This document shows, one piece after another, positions 1-8,617 of a stretch of DNA of 64,000 nt. Numbering within the stretch: position 1 is the stretch's first letter; each line of letters begins with the position of its first letter. The position numbers and the translations under genes are program-made. Where the stretch lies: positions 1 through 64,000 of the forward strand of contig DVDU01000054.1 of the NCBI GenBank assembly GCA_015296065.1, in the 5' to 3' direction. Source of the stretch: Oscillatoriaceae cyanobacterium M33_DOE_052. GTDB lineage: Bacteria > Cyanobacteriota > Cyanobacteriia > Cyanobacteriales > Laspinemataceae. Below the pieces are notes generated by a model that worked only from the letters and a program-made list of their open reading frames with translations, ran no database searches and was not told the DNA's origin.

Positions 1-160
1 CTCCCCACCCTCCCCACACTCCCCCTGCCCCCCCCTCCTCCCCCTGCTCCCCTACCGCCAACTAGGAGCTGAGATTTTGATATCATAATTTGGGGTTATA
101 GGCGGACAGCGGTTCGCCCGGTCCCCCCGTGGTGGCCTTCGGCGTAAACTACTCCACTCC
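1..160. repeat. C-rich low-complexity tract and short leader before the Hsp70-like gene
   Basis: The first 55 bases are a C-rich run of CTCCCC and CCCCACACT units. The same units recur at about 3.5, 20.05 and 32.4 kb. The remaining 100 bases lead into the Hsp70-like gene and show no recognisable promoter or RNA. Confidence 0.6.
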
Positions 161-1822
161 ATGTCGCCCCTAGTAAGGGCGCCAACACAGCCTATGCCAG
201 CCTACTCCATCGGTCTCGACTTCGGCACCACCAACTCCATCATCTCCTACCTCAGCCCCAGGGGTGAACCCGAAGCATTTCAGTACGGCGGTCCTGACGG
301 CCAGAAATACATTCCTTCTTTCATCGCCTACGAAGACGCATTCATAGAAATTGGCACAGCGGCCCGCACCACCGCCGCGCATAACCCCGCTGTGGAAAGT
401 TACGGCAACTTCAAAATGCAGTTGCCCATCTTCCCCGGAATATCTCGTACTTCCTCACCATTACAGCGCACTCCCCCCAGCATTACCGCTGACTACTTGC
501 GAGAATTGCTCATTTCGGCAGATAACCCCTACAGCTTCTGCAACCAACAAGGGGAAATAGCTGGCGTGGTGGTATCTGTACCGGAAATCTGGCAGCGGGA
601 TATCTACAACCGAGGACGGGAATGCTTGCAAGGGGTGATTAGAGAACTGGGTTTGCCCCTGATGCAGTTGGTGAGCGAACCGGTGGCGGCGGCGGCTTAT
701 TATGCTTGGGAAATGCAGCGGCGGGCTCTGGCAAACCAGGAGGAGCCTTTTACTGGCAATTTGCTGGTGTGCGATGTGGGGGGAGGTACTTTTGATGTCA
801 GCTTGTGCCGCATTTATCGGGATAACAAGGTGGAAGTCCTCTATTTTGATGGTCAGGGGGCGATGGGACTTGATTGTGCTGGTGTGGCGTTCGATCGCCG
901 CTGTGTCCAACTCGCCTATACCCAAAAACACGGCCATCCCATTGCAGAAACCGACCCAGAGTTTAGCCGTTTACTCCGAGAGTTTGAAACCGTAAAAATT
1001 GGCTCCCATCCCCGCGTCACCAAAAAGCTGATTAATTGCCTCAAGGCGCCAGATATTTATGAAAACCAGGAAATCTACCTTTTTGCTGGTGGCTATAGTG
1101 TGACTTTTGGCCAAGTGCAGGCGGCTTTTGCCTCGATCGCTCCGGGTATTCAACAAGTGATGCAAGGAGTGAAAAGCTGGTTGCAACAGGGAGCTGGAAC
1201 TAATAGAGAGCCAACTCAGCTCGATCGCCTCTTTCTCGTCGGCGGCTTTTCGCAATTTCTCCTCGTACAGCGAACGATTTTTGACAGTTTAGAAATTAGC
1301 AGCGATGACCCCCGCTTTGACCGCAGTTTTAACCTCACCAACAGCGCCTACGCCATTTCCTACGGTGCCTGCTTAATTGCCAACGGTTTGGTGGACCCCA
1401 CAGAAAGATACATCCACACCCTCGGCATTCTCGTGGATACCATCAACTCCAGCGCCTCTCTCGCACAAAAGTTTATCACCCTCGTGCAGGGCAATACTCC
1501 CCTCCTCGACCTGCTCGAACCTCACTTCGCCCAGATCCCCCCCCTGGTTCCCTTCCCCAGCAACACCATTGGTGATGAGCATTTTCTCACCATCACCATT
1601 TGGGTGGACCCCCAATCTCGCGGCATTCGCTTTCAGGAGTCCCTCCCTGACCTAGTGCGACTCCCCGTGGGTAGCGATACTCGAAGGTGGCGAGTGGGGA
1701 TGCGGGTCGATCGCTCCCAAATTGCCTATCTCGTCATCGCCGACACCCAAGGCGAAAAGCGCTTGGAATATGAGTTAGGCCAAATTACCGCCAAACTGTT
1801 TCAAGGGCAGTTACTGGATTAA
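161..1822 (+). CDS. Hsp70-like (DnaK-type) ATPase
   Basis: A 553-residue actin-fold ATPase of the Hsp70 family. The first phosphate loop reads GLDFGTTNS (about residues 18-26), the second reads CDVGGGTFDVSL (about 205-216), and the adenosine motif reads LVGGFSQF (about 359-366). The protein is shorter than a true DnaK (about 630 residues). The part after the ATPase domain is only some 130 residues and lacks the usual EEVD-like or lid region, so the substrate-binding half is reduced or divergent. Such proteins are common in cyanobacteria beside canonical DnaK and are probably specialised chaperones or regulators; the client is unknown. A second ATG at 194 lies immediately before the conserved fold and is an equally possible start. 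The gene stands alone with a GC-rich leader. The family call is secure, the role is not. Confidence 0.85.
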   Translation: MSPLVRAPTQPMPAYSIGLDFGTTNSIISYLSPRGEPEAFQYGGPDGQKYIPSFIAYEDAFIEIGTAARTTAAHNPAVESYGNFKMQLPIFPGISRTSSPLQRTPPSITADYLRELLISADNPYSFCNQQGEIAGVVVSVPEIWQRDIYNRGRECLQGVIRELGLPLMQLVSEPVAAAAYYAWEMQRRALANQEEPFTGNLLVCDVGGGTFDVSLCRIYRDNKVEVLYFDGQGAMGLDCAGVAFDRRCVQLAYTQKHGHPIAETDPEFSRLLREFETVKIGSHPRVTKKLINCLKAPDIYENQEIYLFAGGYSVTFGQVQAAFASIAPGIQQVMQGVKSWLQQGAGTNREPTQLDRLFLVGGFSQFLLVQRTIFDSLEISSDDPRFDRSFNLTNSAYAISYGACLIANGLVDPTERYIHTLGILVDTINSSASLAQKFITLVQGNTPLLDLLEPHFAQIPPLVPFPSNTIGDEHFLTITIWVDPQSRGIRFQESLPDLVRLPVGSDTRRWRVGMRVDRSQIAYLVIADTQGEKRLEYELGQITAKLFQGQLLD

Positions 1823-1985
1823 CTCACCACCCACCCACCCCATCCAAATTCATAAATCTTCACATTAAATTCCCGATTTTGTTATAAAACTTTACCAAAA
1901 AATCCCCAAATTGTATCAATTAAATCAATACTCGCCGGACAAAAGTGGTTTAAATACTAACCATAAGATAAAACAGGCCAATTTT

Positions 1986-2195
1986 ATGCAGACCGTTAAT
2001 AATCCAGTTTCTTGCTGTCGCGGCTGTCGTCATTATCAACTCGAAGGACGACGTGGTGGTTTTTGTCACCAGCTCAATGTCCCAGTGCAAGCTAACTGGA
2101 AAGCCTGTCCCGTCGCCTCACCCTCCTTTACCACCCCCTGGAAAACCCATCCCGAGGGGGCAATCTGGCCAGAAAAAGCTGAGAATCTGAGGTAA
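1986..2195 (+). CDS. small cysteine-rich hypothetical protein
   Basis: A 69-residue protein with four cysteines in an arrangement suited to metal binding: CCRGC near the N-terminus, then FCHQL and ACPVA further on. The open frame extends upstream to 1911, but those residues look like untranslated AT-rich DNA, and ATG 1986 begins directly before the cysteine-rich part. The pattern resembles small zinc-ribbon or iron-sulphur proteins, but I do not recognise the family. A terminator-like hairpin lies 200 bases downstream (2397-2437). Confidence 0.5.
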   Translation: MQTVNNPVSCCRGCRHYQLEGRRGGFCHQLNVPVQANWKACPVASPSFTTPWKTHPEGAIWPEKAENLR

Positions 2196-2396
2196 TGAAA
2201 ACCCTCCCAGAAACCCGAAATATCGGGCATTTTTACCAATAAATCGGCTATTCCGGCGCCAAAATTGAAGCATCTCCCGCCATCAAGCCCCAGGGAATTG
2301 CAACCCTTAGTATCATCACAGCCGATTGAGATTCAGGGCATTTTCGGCTAAAAAAAAATATGTGATAAAAATTTCTACAACGAGAGGTCTCTAGAC

Positions 2397-2437
2397 ACCG
2401 GGTTTCTCAAATTACACACCAGAAACCCGGTTTTTTT
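2397..2437 (+). terminator. Rho-independent-type hairpin made of the GAAACCCGG repeat
   Basis: Arms ACCGGGTTTCT (2397-2407) and AGAAACCCGGT (2421-2431) pair over 11 bp and are followed by seven T residues. It could end transcription from the small cysteine-rich gene, and it is also built from the local repeat family. Confidence 0.55.
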
Positions 2438-2448
2438 GTTTACCATCT

Positions 2449-2515
2449 GAGAAACCGGGTTTCTGCGCTCAATCTTCGTCCAGGTATGAGACCGCGCAAA
2501 GAAACCCGGTTTCTT
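2449..2515. repeat. palindromic AGAAACC-GGTTTCT repeats
   Basis: Two further copies of the same palindrome lie at 2449-2465 and 2499-2515, in the 342-base space between the cysteine-rich gene and the transaldolase. With the hairpin at 2397-2431 they make a small cluster of repeated extragenic palindromes. No gene is seen in this space. Confidence 0.6.
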
Positions 2516-2537
2516 GTCCTCCGGTTTTTTGATTAGT

Positions 2538-3176
2538 TCATCCCTTTAAACCGATACCCTTGGCGTTGAACTCCGCCACAGTTTGCTCAGAAAGTTCGTG
2601 AGTCGTCACCGCATGGAGCATCGCCAAGGGGAGGGTGAGGTGATGGGCTCCCGCTTGTAAGGAGGCGGCAACTTCTTCGGGAGATTTGAGGGAAGCGGCG
2701 AGAATCTCTGTATTACTGCCAGCCAGAACCTCGGCCATATCCCGCACCAAGGCAATGCCGTCACCGAGAAGTTTAGTAGCACGGTTGACATAGGCGATCG
2801 CATATTTTGCCCCCGCCTCTTTTGCCACCGCCGCCTGAGCCGGACTATAAATTGCCGTCACCGAACAAGTAATATCCCGCGCCAACTTCGCCACCACCTC
2901 AAACCCCGTCCGCGTTCCAGGCACCTTCAACACAGTTTGATTACCAATAATCTCAAATGCCGCCCGCGCTTCCGCAATCATCCCGCTGTAATCTGATGCC
3001 GTTAACTGATAAAATAGCGGCCCATTGGTCAATCGCACCAACTTACTCAAAGTCTGCTCTGGTGGTAAATCACTTTTCGCCAACAAGGTGGGATTAGTAG
3101 TAATCCCTTTCACCCAGCCCATTTGGTAAGCCACTTCTGCTTCTGCGATCAGAGCCGAGTCTAGATAAATCGCCAT
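2538..3176 (-). CDS. transaldolase / fructose-6-phosphate aldolase family protein
   Basis: A 212-residue class I aldolase of the short transaldolase (TalC/FSA) type. It carries GITTNPTLLAKS (residues 24-35), the classical TTNPTL motif, and LKVPGT (83-88) with Lys84 as the expected Schiff-base lysine. The length fits this subfamily (about 215-220) and not the 330-residue canonical transaldolase. The likely reaction is transfer of dihydroxyacetone units between sugar phosphates, or cleavage of fructose 6-phosphate, in the cytosol. The frame is open to 3278, but ATG 3176 gives a start that matches family N-termini (MAIYLDSA). The gene is monocistronic, flanked by repeats on both sides. Confidence 0.85.
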   Translation of the reverse strand: MAIYLDSALIAEAEVAYQMGWVKGITTNPTLLAKSDLPPEQTLSKLVRLTNGPLFYQLTASDYSGMIAEARAAFEIIGNQTVLKVPGTRTGFEVVAKLARDITCSVTAIYSPAQAAVAKEAGAKYAIAYVNRATKLLGDGIALVRDMAEVLAGSNTEILAASLKSPEEVAASLQAGAHHLTLPLAMLHAVTTHELSEQTVAEFNAKGIGLKG

Positions 3177-3284
3177 AATCAAATTAATAATACAATTTGC
3201 TGCTGATGATTTTATCGGAAATATCAACACCCAGAGCAATTTACCACCATTTAATACACAAAAATTAGCCGCACCCACGGCAAA

Positions 3285-3550
3285 AACAGACGGGGAGACG
3301 GGGAGACGCGGTTCGGCTTCGCCCTTCGACTTCGCTCAGGGCAAGCTCACCGACCGGGGAGACGGGGAGACTGGGAGACGGGGAGACTGGGAGACGGGGA
3401 GACGGGGAGACGGGGAGGAGGGGGAAGAGGGGGAGGGGTGGGAAGAGGGGGAAGAGGGGGAGGGGTGGGAAGAGGGGGAAGATTACTCCCCACACTCCCC
3501 ACACTCCCCACACTTCCCACACTCCCCACACTCCCCACACTCTCCCATCT
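3285..3550. repeat. composite low-complexity element (GGGGAGAC, GGGGAAGAG, CCCCACACT units)
   Basis: Three blocks follow one another: GGGGAGAC/GGGAGACT repeats (about 3291-3413), GGGGAAGAGGGGGAGG repeats (about 3414-3485), and CACTCCC repeats (about 3486-3545). Reversed and complemented, the last two blocks match the arrangement at 32350-32455. It also contains a GACTTCGCTCAGGGC stretch typical of cyanobacterial dispersed repeats. Frames running through it are low-complexity and are not genes. The rest of the 707-base gap (3551-3883) shows no gene or clear signal. Confidence 0.85.
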
Positions 3551-3883
3551 CCCATATCCTCACATCTTTCTCTGTAAATTTGCGGTTAATCCCATGCAAT
3601 AAATCGATATATTCCTTGACAAAGTTTTGTAAATAACGATACAACTACCTGCAATTCAGTGACAGAGAATACCATCAGATCTATTAACATAGATATATGT
3701 TGGGTATTGGGATTGCAATTGGGAGTATAGATTTAAACCACAAGGGCGAGAGGGCTAAAGCCTCTTGGTGAAAGGAGGAGCGCCCCGACGACCAACTAGA
3801 TAAATTACCCATCTGGGTGGGAACAATGGTAGATTATTTTCTCTAGCGGCATCAAAAAAATAGGCCGAATTGCCGGGGCAACT

Positions 3884-5395
3884 ATGAATTTTAAGTATTT
3901 ATTTCATCTTGGGTTATTACCTATGATTGCGTTAAGCGACGCCTTAAATCTAGACAAAATAGCTAGCGCCAGAAAAATCAGCGCCGCTGTGGTGAATATC
4001 AGTGGCAGGCAGCGGATGCTCTCCCAGAGAATGGCGTTTTTAGCGATGCGGCTGGTGGGTGCCGCCAATGTAGAGGAGCGCGTTACCATGCGCGATGCTT
4101 TGCTTGAGACTGCCGCCTTGATGGAAAAGTCCCACTGGGGGCTAATTCAGGGGTCAGCAGAGATGAATTTACCGGGGAAGCCTTCAGGGGTGGTGCGGGA
4201 GATGTACTTTCAGGCTCCCCTGCACTTGGATGTCCAAGTGCGGCGGTATATTGAAGCGGCGAGAGCTTTGGCTCGGGAGCCGGAGGTCGCGATGACGCAG
4301 AATAATCGCCATTTGCAATACATCATAGAGAAAGCCGCGTTTGAGCTGCTGGCTGGTTTGGATGCGGTGGTGAGCCAGTACCAGCTAGAGAGCGAGGCGG
4401 AACAGGATGCGGTAGATGCGAACTTGGCAAAACTCTACCAGCAAAGTCGGGAGGCGGCGTCAGCCGCAGCGGAGCGCGCTAAACAGGTGGAAATTACCCT
4501 GCAGGACTTGCAGCAAGCCCAGCAATTGCTGATTCAGGGTGAAAAGCTGTCTAATTTGGGCTTGATGGTGGCGGAGTTGGTCCACGAAATCAAGAATCCG
4601 GTTAACTTCATTTACGGAAATGTCAGTCACATCAGGGGCTACACGGAGGATTTGCTCTCATCTCTACGTTTATACCAGGAGTGCTATCCTCATCCCCATC
4701 CGAAATTGGAACAGCATCTGGCAACAGTGGAACTGGATTTTTTGCTGGAGGATTTGCCAAAAATTCTCGATTCTATGCAGGTGGGGGCAGAGAATTTGCG
4801 GGAGTTGGTGCTGTCGCTGAAGGATTTTTCGCGGATGGACTCTGGGGCGATGAAGCCGGTGGCGATTCACGAGGGGCTAGATAACATTTTGTTAATTTTG
4901 CAGCATCGTTTGAAGGGTAAAGGGGGGATGGGCGCGATTGAAGTGGTGAAAGAGTATGGGGAGCTGCCTTTGGTGGAGTGTTATCAAAGCCAGGTAAATC
5001 AGGTGTTTATGAATGTGCTTTCTAATGCGATCGAGGCGTTGGAAGAGATGCAGAGCAAGGGTGAGGGAGGACAAAGGCCGAAGATCACCATCCGCACGGA
5101 AATGCTCAACTCTGATTTTATCGCGGTGCGGATTGCTGACAATGGACCAGGAATGACTGAGAAAGTCCGCCAGCAGTTGTTTGCACCTTTTTTCACCACC
5201 AAAGCGGCGGGTAAGGGGACCGGTTTGGGCTTATCCATTAGCTTTCAGATTGTGGTGCAAAAGCATCGGGGGTTTCTGTGGTGTGTTTCTGAACCGGGTG
5301 AGGGAACCGAGTTTTGGATCAAACTACCGGTGTTACAGAGAGCTAAATCCCCCACGCGAACTCTGGCGGTGAGTGAGGAAGCGACTGCGGTTTGA
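3884..5395 (+). CDS. soluble sensor histidine kinase with PilJ-like N-terminal domain
   Basis: A 503-residue two-component sensor kinase. Residues about 25-165 form a helical sensor resembling the PilJ/nitrate-sensing type IV pili domain (ISGRQRMLSQRMA at 39-51 is its hallmark). A coiled coil follows (about 170-225), then a dimerisation/phosphoacceptor helix with His234 in ELVHEIKNPV, and an ATPase domain with N box around N377-N381, G1 box DNGPGM (419-424), F box PFFTTK (435-440) and G2 box GKGTGLGLS (443-451). Apart from a weakly hydrophobic stretch near residues 5-20 there are no membrane segments, so sensing is probably cytoplasmic. No response regulator is adjacent, making it an orphan kinase. 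The signal and partner are unknown. Confidence 0.85.
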   Translation: MNFKYLFHLGLLPMIALSDALNLDKIASARKISAAVVNISGRQRMLSQRMAFLAMRLVGAANVEERVTMRDALLETAALMEKSHWGLIQGSAEMNLPGKPSGVVREMYFQAPLHLDVQVRRYIEAARALAREPEVAMTQNNRHLQYIIEKAAFELLAGLDAVVSQYQLESEAEQDAVDANLAKLYQQSREAASAAAERAKQVEITLQDLQQAQQLLIQGEKLSNLGLMVAELVHEIKNPVNFIYGNVSHIRGYTEDLLSSLRLYQECYPHPHPKLEQHLATVELDFLLEDLPKILDSMQVGAENLRELVLSLKDFSRMDSGAMKPVAIHEGLDNILLILQHRLKGKGGMGAIEVVKEYGELPLVECYQSQVNQVFMNVLSNAIEALEEMQSKGEGGQRPKITIRTEMLNSDFIAVRIADNGPGMTEKVRQQLFAPFFTTKAAGKGTGLGLSISFQIVVQKHRGFLWCVSEPGEGTEFWIKLPVLQRAKSPTRTLAVSEEATAV

Positions 5396-5404
5396 TGGGG
5401 CAGC

Positions 5405-5516
5405 TTGTGATTTGTCACTGGTCCCTTGTCACTTGTCCCTTGTCACTTGTTACTTGTGAAAGGACTAAGGACTAAGGACTAAGGACTAAGGACTAATGGC
5501 CAAGTACCAAGGACAA
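5405..5516. repeat. heptanucleotide repeat block (TTGTCAC / AAGGACT)
   Basis: Tandem 7-base units of the TTGTCAC/TTGTCCC type (about 5409-5456) are followed by four AAGGACT units (5459-5490) and a degenerate tail. The two halves are near-complementary, so the block can fold back on itself. It resembles the short tandemly repeated repetitive (STRR) sequences known from filamentous cyanobacteria. Confidence 0.8.
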
Positions 5517-5669
5517 ATATCAAGATTTGTTAACTTTTTGGTGAGAAATGCGCGATCGTTCTGAGATTTTGTAAAAATGAATACAGAAATTATTTGACTT
5601 CCTTTTGCCGAGTTTGGGTGGAGGGAAGTTTTTTCACCAAGTTGAATAGATTTGAGACGGAGAAAGAGT

Positions 5670-5915
5670 ATGCATCTTCAAACCACTTATGCAGTTGCTT
5701 CCCCCACCCCGACGTTCTTAGAGACTGCCCCCACCTGGAACCCAGTTTGCCATATCACCTACACTCGCGACACGTGGGTGAAGTTGCTGGAATTGCCGAG
5801 TAAATATGCTTACGACGAAGCCAAGCTACTCTGTCAAGAGTCGGGAAATACCTGGGTGGTTTGGGTGCCAGATTGTGGTGAGGTGATTCTCGATCGCAGT
5901 GATTTCTATTGTTAA
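5670..5915 (+). CDS. small hypothetical cyanobacterial protein
   Basis: An 81-residue protein starting at ATG 5670, preceded by GGAG at 5659-5662 with 7-base spacing, which decides against the longer frame from 5652. The sequence has a central YTRDTWVKLLELPSKYAYDEAKLLC segment and a C-terminal stretch rich in V, W and D, ending in Cys. It has no signal peptide or membrane span. I do not recognise a function. A second small protein follows about 100 bases downstream on the same strand and may be co-transcribed. Confidence 0.6.
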   Translation: MHLQTTYAVASPTPTFLETAPTWNPVCHITYTRDTWVKLLELPSKYAYDEAKLLCQESGNTWVVWVPDCGEVILDRSDFYC

Positions 5916-6011
5916 GATAGCCGATTATTTACCGACGGTAAAGACTGGAAGACAGATGAAGATGACACCTGCCCAAATCGGGGAGAATAGTTTCAGTTAG
6001 GGGAATTATGG

Positions 6012-6254
6012 ATGGCTATGAACAGTGAATCAATTATCGATTGGGATGAAATGTTTGAGTATCTACCGGGAACAATTGTAGAACTCAAAGGAAAACCGGG
6101 AGTTGTGCATCGGATTGATTCATATGAAGCGATGATGGTGCCTCCCATCTGGTTAGAAGATGACCCGCGCCCACGCTATCCCCATGAATTGCAGATTATG
6201 TCTTGTCGGGAAGCAAAAGTATGTGAATTAGAACAGCCTCTGGTGGGTGTGTGA
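6012..6254 (+). CDS. small hypothetical protein
   Basis: An 80-residue acidic protein. AGGGGAA (5999-6005) lies 6 bases before ATG 6012, supporting this start. Segments such as PGTIVELKGKPGVVHRIDSYEAMMVPPIW look like a small beta-rich domain (SH3/KOW-like in appearance, an inference only). No catalytic motif, no signal peptide. It follows another small unknown gene. Confidence 0.6.
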   Translation: MAMNSESIIDWDEMFEYLPGTIVELKGKPGVVHRIDSYEAMMVPPIWLEDDPRPRYPHELQIMSCREAKVCELEQPLVGV

Positions 6255-6875
6255 GGGTTTTTTAATAGAAAATTGCCGCTTTTTAACCCCCATTAAATAA
6301 ATGGCTTTGTCCCGGATTTATGCCCTCTGGGCCTTGGTGGTTGATTTACACCACTTAAGACCCAGAGGGCATAGATATGAAAAAGTTTTTTTACTAGAGT
6401 AATTTTCAATAAGAATGATACATTTTTATCCAATACTTTCCAAGAATTTTATCAAAGTATGTGCCCACGGGCGCATACATTAGGGCTATTTTTAAGACAC
6501 TAAAATCGTGTTGAATAGCATTGAGTTCGGGATAGTATTTGGGCAAAAATAATACTTGATGAAACTCTGACTCTACTAATTATCGAATGACTCTCTTTCT
6601 CTGAATGGGTGCATTGTTTATGCACTGAGCGCCATCGTTGTGGATTTAGGGTGAGGGGAAGATCATGGCTGTACTCAGTCACTGTTGAACAAGCTGGATA
6701 TAGTTAAAGTTAGGAGGTAAAGGGCAGGATTAAAGAAAAAAAGGGGTAAAGCTGGGGGCGAATAACTTGCAGTTCACACCCAAATTTGAAGAAAACCGCC
6801 AAAATGGCACCACACCAGGGGTAATTAGGGGTTAGTTTGGGGACATGGCCGCCTTGTTTCGGGAGGAAAATTGCC
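6255..6875. other. 621-base gene-free stretch with one long hairpin
   Basis: The only clear structure is an inverted repeat at 6320-6372: ATGCCCTCTGGG (6320-6331) pairs with CCCAGAGGGCAT (6361-6372), and the pairing extends inward imperfectly through CCTTGGTGG/CCACTTAAG. A T-run follows about 12 bases later (6385-6391), so it may act as a terminator for the gene ending at 6254. The rest is AT-rich with no supported gene. Confidence 0.5.
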
Positions 6876-7772
6876 ATGTTGGCTCTGAGATCAAAACTGG
6901 GCAGGAAATATCTACCGAAAATAGAATACCGCTGGCTCTGGCAGTTTGCTGGTACTGCTTTAGCACCTGTGGCGGTGCTGGTGGCTGCTACCCCCGGTTT
7001 GACGGCGACTTTTGCTGCTTCCGAGGGTTTTCTCCAGTTGCAGAACTTCAGCCATAACCCCTATGGCACGGACACTGTGGCTAATACGGCTGCTTTCACT
7101 ATGATCGACGCACCAGGGGATAATGCCGCTGCGATCGCTGCTGCTGATGCCATTTTTGTCAATTCCCCTGGTGGAGATATTCCTTGTCCTTTTTCTCCCT
7201 TCTCTAGCACTCCGTGCTTGCAGAGTTCGGCTGTGAATTTGGCTGGGGGGGTTGGTATCGACTATTTCGCCGCTGGCGCCAGTCAGGCGCAAGTGATTGG
7301 TAATTTCTTTGTGCCTCAAGGAGATATGTTTAGTTTTGATTTTCTCGCCGCGCTAAATCTCAATACATCCATCAATACACCAAAAAAAGAAATGGCAAAT
7401 TCTGCCACTTCTCTAGGTTTTTTGCTTGTCAACAATACGGACATAGAAAATATCCAAATTCTCGATTATTTCCATCTTCAGGCAAATCTCGTTACTCCCG
7501 GAAATGATTCATTCTATTTGGCCAATAGTCCCAATATTTACTTGTCTAACTATGGTCTAGTTTACCAGGGAGGAAAGCAAGAATCAATTACCGCTTATGG
7601 CCAGGGTTATTTATCCCATAGTTTTAGCGAGGATGCCCATATCACCTTAATCGAATATCAAGCTAATCACGTCACGGCTACAGCTAGGGCTCCCGAACCA
7701 TCAGCGGCATTGGGTTTGATTATATTGGGGATTTTGGGATTTGGTCGCCGGTTATTGAGACGATTTTTTTAG
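6876..7772 (+). CDS. PEP-CTERM sorting domain protein (exported, surface-associated)
   Basis: A 298-residue exported protein. ATG 6876 is chosen because GGGAGG (6861-6866) precedes it by 9 bases. After about 20 basic residues comes a hydrophobic signal segment (FAGTALAPVAVLVAA) ending near a TFA-A cleavage-like site. The body is rich in Asn, Ser, Gly and Ala, with no known enzyme motif. The C-terminus carries the tripartite sorting tail: PEP (about residue 274), the hydrophobic helix LGLIILGILGF, and the basic end GRRLLRRFF. Such proteins are recognised by exosortase and usually end up in the cell surface or extracellular matrix. The function of the body is unknown. Confidence 0.8.
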   Translation: MLALRSKLGRKYLPKIEYRWLWQFAGTALAPVAVLVAATPGLTATFAASEGFLQLQNFSHNPYGTDTVANTAAFTMIDAPGDNAAAIAAADAIFVNSPGGDIPCPFSPFSSTPCLQSSAVNLAGGVGIDYFAAGASQAQVIGNFFVPQGDMFSFDFLAALNLNTSINTPKKEMANSATSLGFLLVNNTDIENIQILDYFHLQANLVTPGNDSFYLANSPNIYLSNYGLVYQGGKQESITAYGQGYLSHSFSEDAHITLIEYQANHVTATARAPEPSAALGLIILGILGFGRRLLRRFF

Positions 7773-8055
7773 AAACTGGCTTGGTTGATGATAATTGCGC
7801 TATTTGAGCGGGCTAGCCTGTCTATTCCAGGTTAATTCCATTTTAATTTAGCAATCAAACAGATATAATGTCAAGGCTAAAATTTTTCGACCCCCGAAAC
7901 GATGCTTATTCGGTTAATTTTAAAAAATTTTAATTATTTTTTCTATGTTTTTTACTTTACACTTAACTTAAAATCATTTTTTAGCCAAATTGACTAAAAA
8001 CAAAAAAAATAGTTTGTTATTATCTAATTCAAATAAAGCCAAGGGAGAAATTGTG

Positions 8056-8358
8056 ATGATTCATCCTTTTGATTTAAATGGGCAAGACCTAGACAATCTC
8101 GATCTAGATTTCCAGGAGCCAGTTGGCGATGCAGAAGCTGCAATGGTTGGCGGCGGCACGATCGTCAGTCTGGCGATACTTCCCGAAGATGGTGGCGGAT
8201 GTATTCCTGCTCCATATCCCAAACCCTATCCCTATCCCTATCCCAAACCCTATCCCTATCCCTATCCCTATCCCAAACCCTATATTGGCTATCCCGGACC
8301 TCAAATTACTACTCTAGCTTTGGGCGAAGAGGGCGGATCTAATATTTGTTTAATGTAA
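8056..8358 (+). CDS. graspetide-type RiPP precursor peptide with Pro-Tyr repeat region
   Basis: A 100-residue precursor. GGGAG (8043-8047) lies 8 bases before ATG 8056, ruling out the longer TTG-started frame. An acidic leader (residues 1-31, rich in D and L) runs into GGG (32-34). The core region then has SLAILPEDGGG (38-48), a block of alternating Pro-Tyr/Pro-Lys (52-77), and TTLALGEEGG (85-94). TTLALGEE fits exactly the TTxxxxEE motif of plesiocin-type graspetides, in which Thr/Ser hydroxyls are joined to Glu/Asp side chains by an ATP-grasp ligase. The first motif looks like a divergent copy. An ATP-grasp gene converges from the other strand. The GGG could be a C39-peptidase cleavage site for the exporter nearby (inference). 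The Pro-Tyr block between two rings would be unusual. Confidence 0.65.
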   Translation: MIHPFDLNGQDLDNLDLDFQEPVGDAEAAMVGGGTIVSLAILPEDGGGCIPAPYPKPYPYPYPKPYPYPYPYPKPYIGYPGPQITTLALGEEGGSNICLM

Positions 8359-8381
8359 TATAGGGTCACATTAATATAGTT

Positions 8382-8416
8382 ATTCCGGCAGACATCAATA
8401 AGTTGCCGGAATTTTT
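8382..8416 (+). terminator. terminator of the precursor gene
   Basis: Arms ATTCCGGCA (8382-8390) and TGCCGGAAT (8404-8412) form a 9-bp stem with a 13-base loop, followed by TTTTT. It lies 24 bases after the precursor stop codon. Confidence 0.75.
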
Positions 8417-8479
8417 GAATATAGAGCAAAAACCAATTTTCTTATATTCGACGATAACAAAAGTGGCTTGTACATACAG

Positions 8480-8560
8480 CGATTTGCCAGTTTATCTGGT
8501 ACAGTCACCCCCAACCCCAAAGGCCAGAAAGGGAGAGGGGCTTTGAGGGTCCAATATCAT
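8480..8560. repeat. dispersed AACCCCAAAGGCCAG / GAGAGGGG repeat
   Basis: A C/G-rich segment between the convergent precursor and ligase genes. It resembles the dispersed repeats at 30738-30780 and 63085-63128 (free of any gene), in which GAGAGGGG-like and AACCCC-like halves face each other. Confidence 0.4.
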
Positions 8561-8617
8561 TTGAAAAACTGCTGTAAATATGAAATCGAGCCCCAAGATA
8601 AGGTGATATTATTTTAT

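Noticed and set aside
170-382. Open frames antisense to the Hsp70-like gene and similar frames opposite other long genes
   Set aside because: They mirror the codon bias of the true genes on the other strand and show no family motifs or ribosome-binding sites.
3265-3555. Long open frames through GGGGAGAC/GTGTGGGGA repeats (also 32275-32548)
   Set aside because: The proteins would be pure repeat translations (GSVGSVGSV, LPPLPPLP) present only because the repeat lacks stops.
5405-5516. Heptad blocks as possible CRISPR arrays
   Set aside because: Units are 7 bases in direct tandem with no spacers and differ in every block. No 25-37 base repeat/spacer periodicity and no cas genes were seen anywhere in the window.
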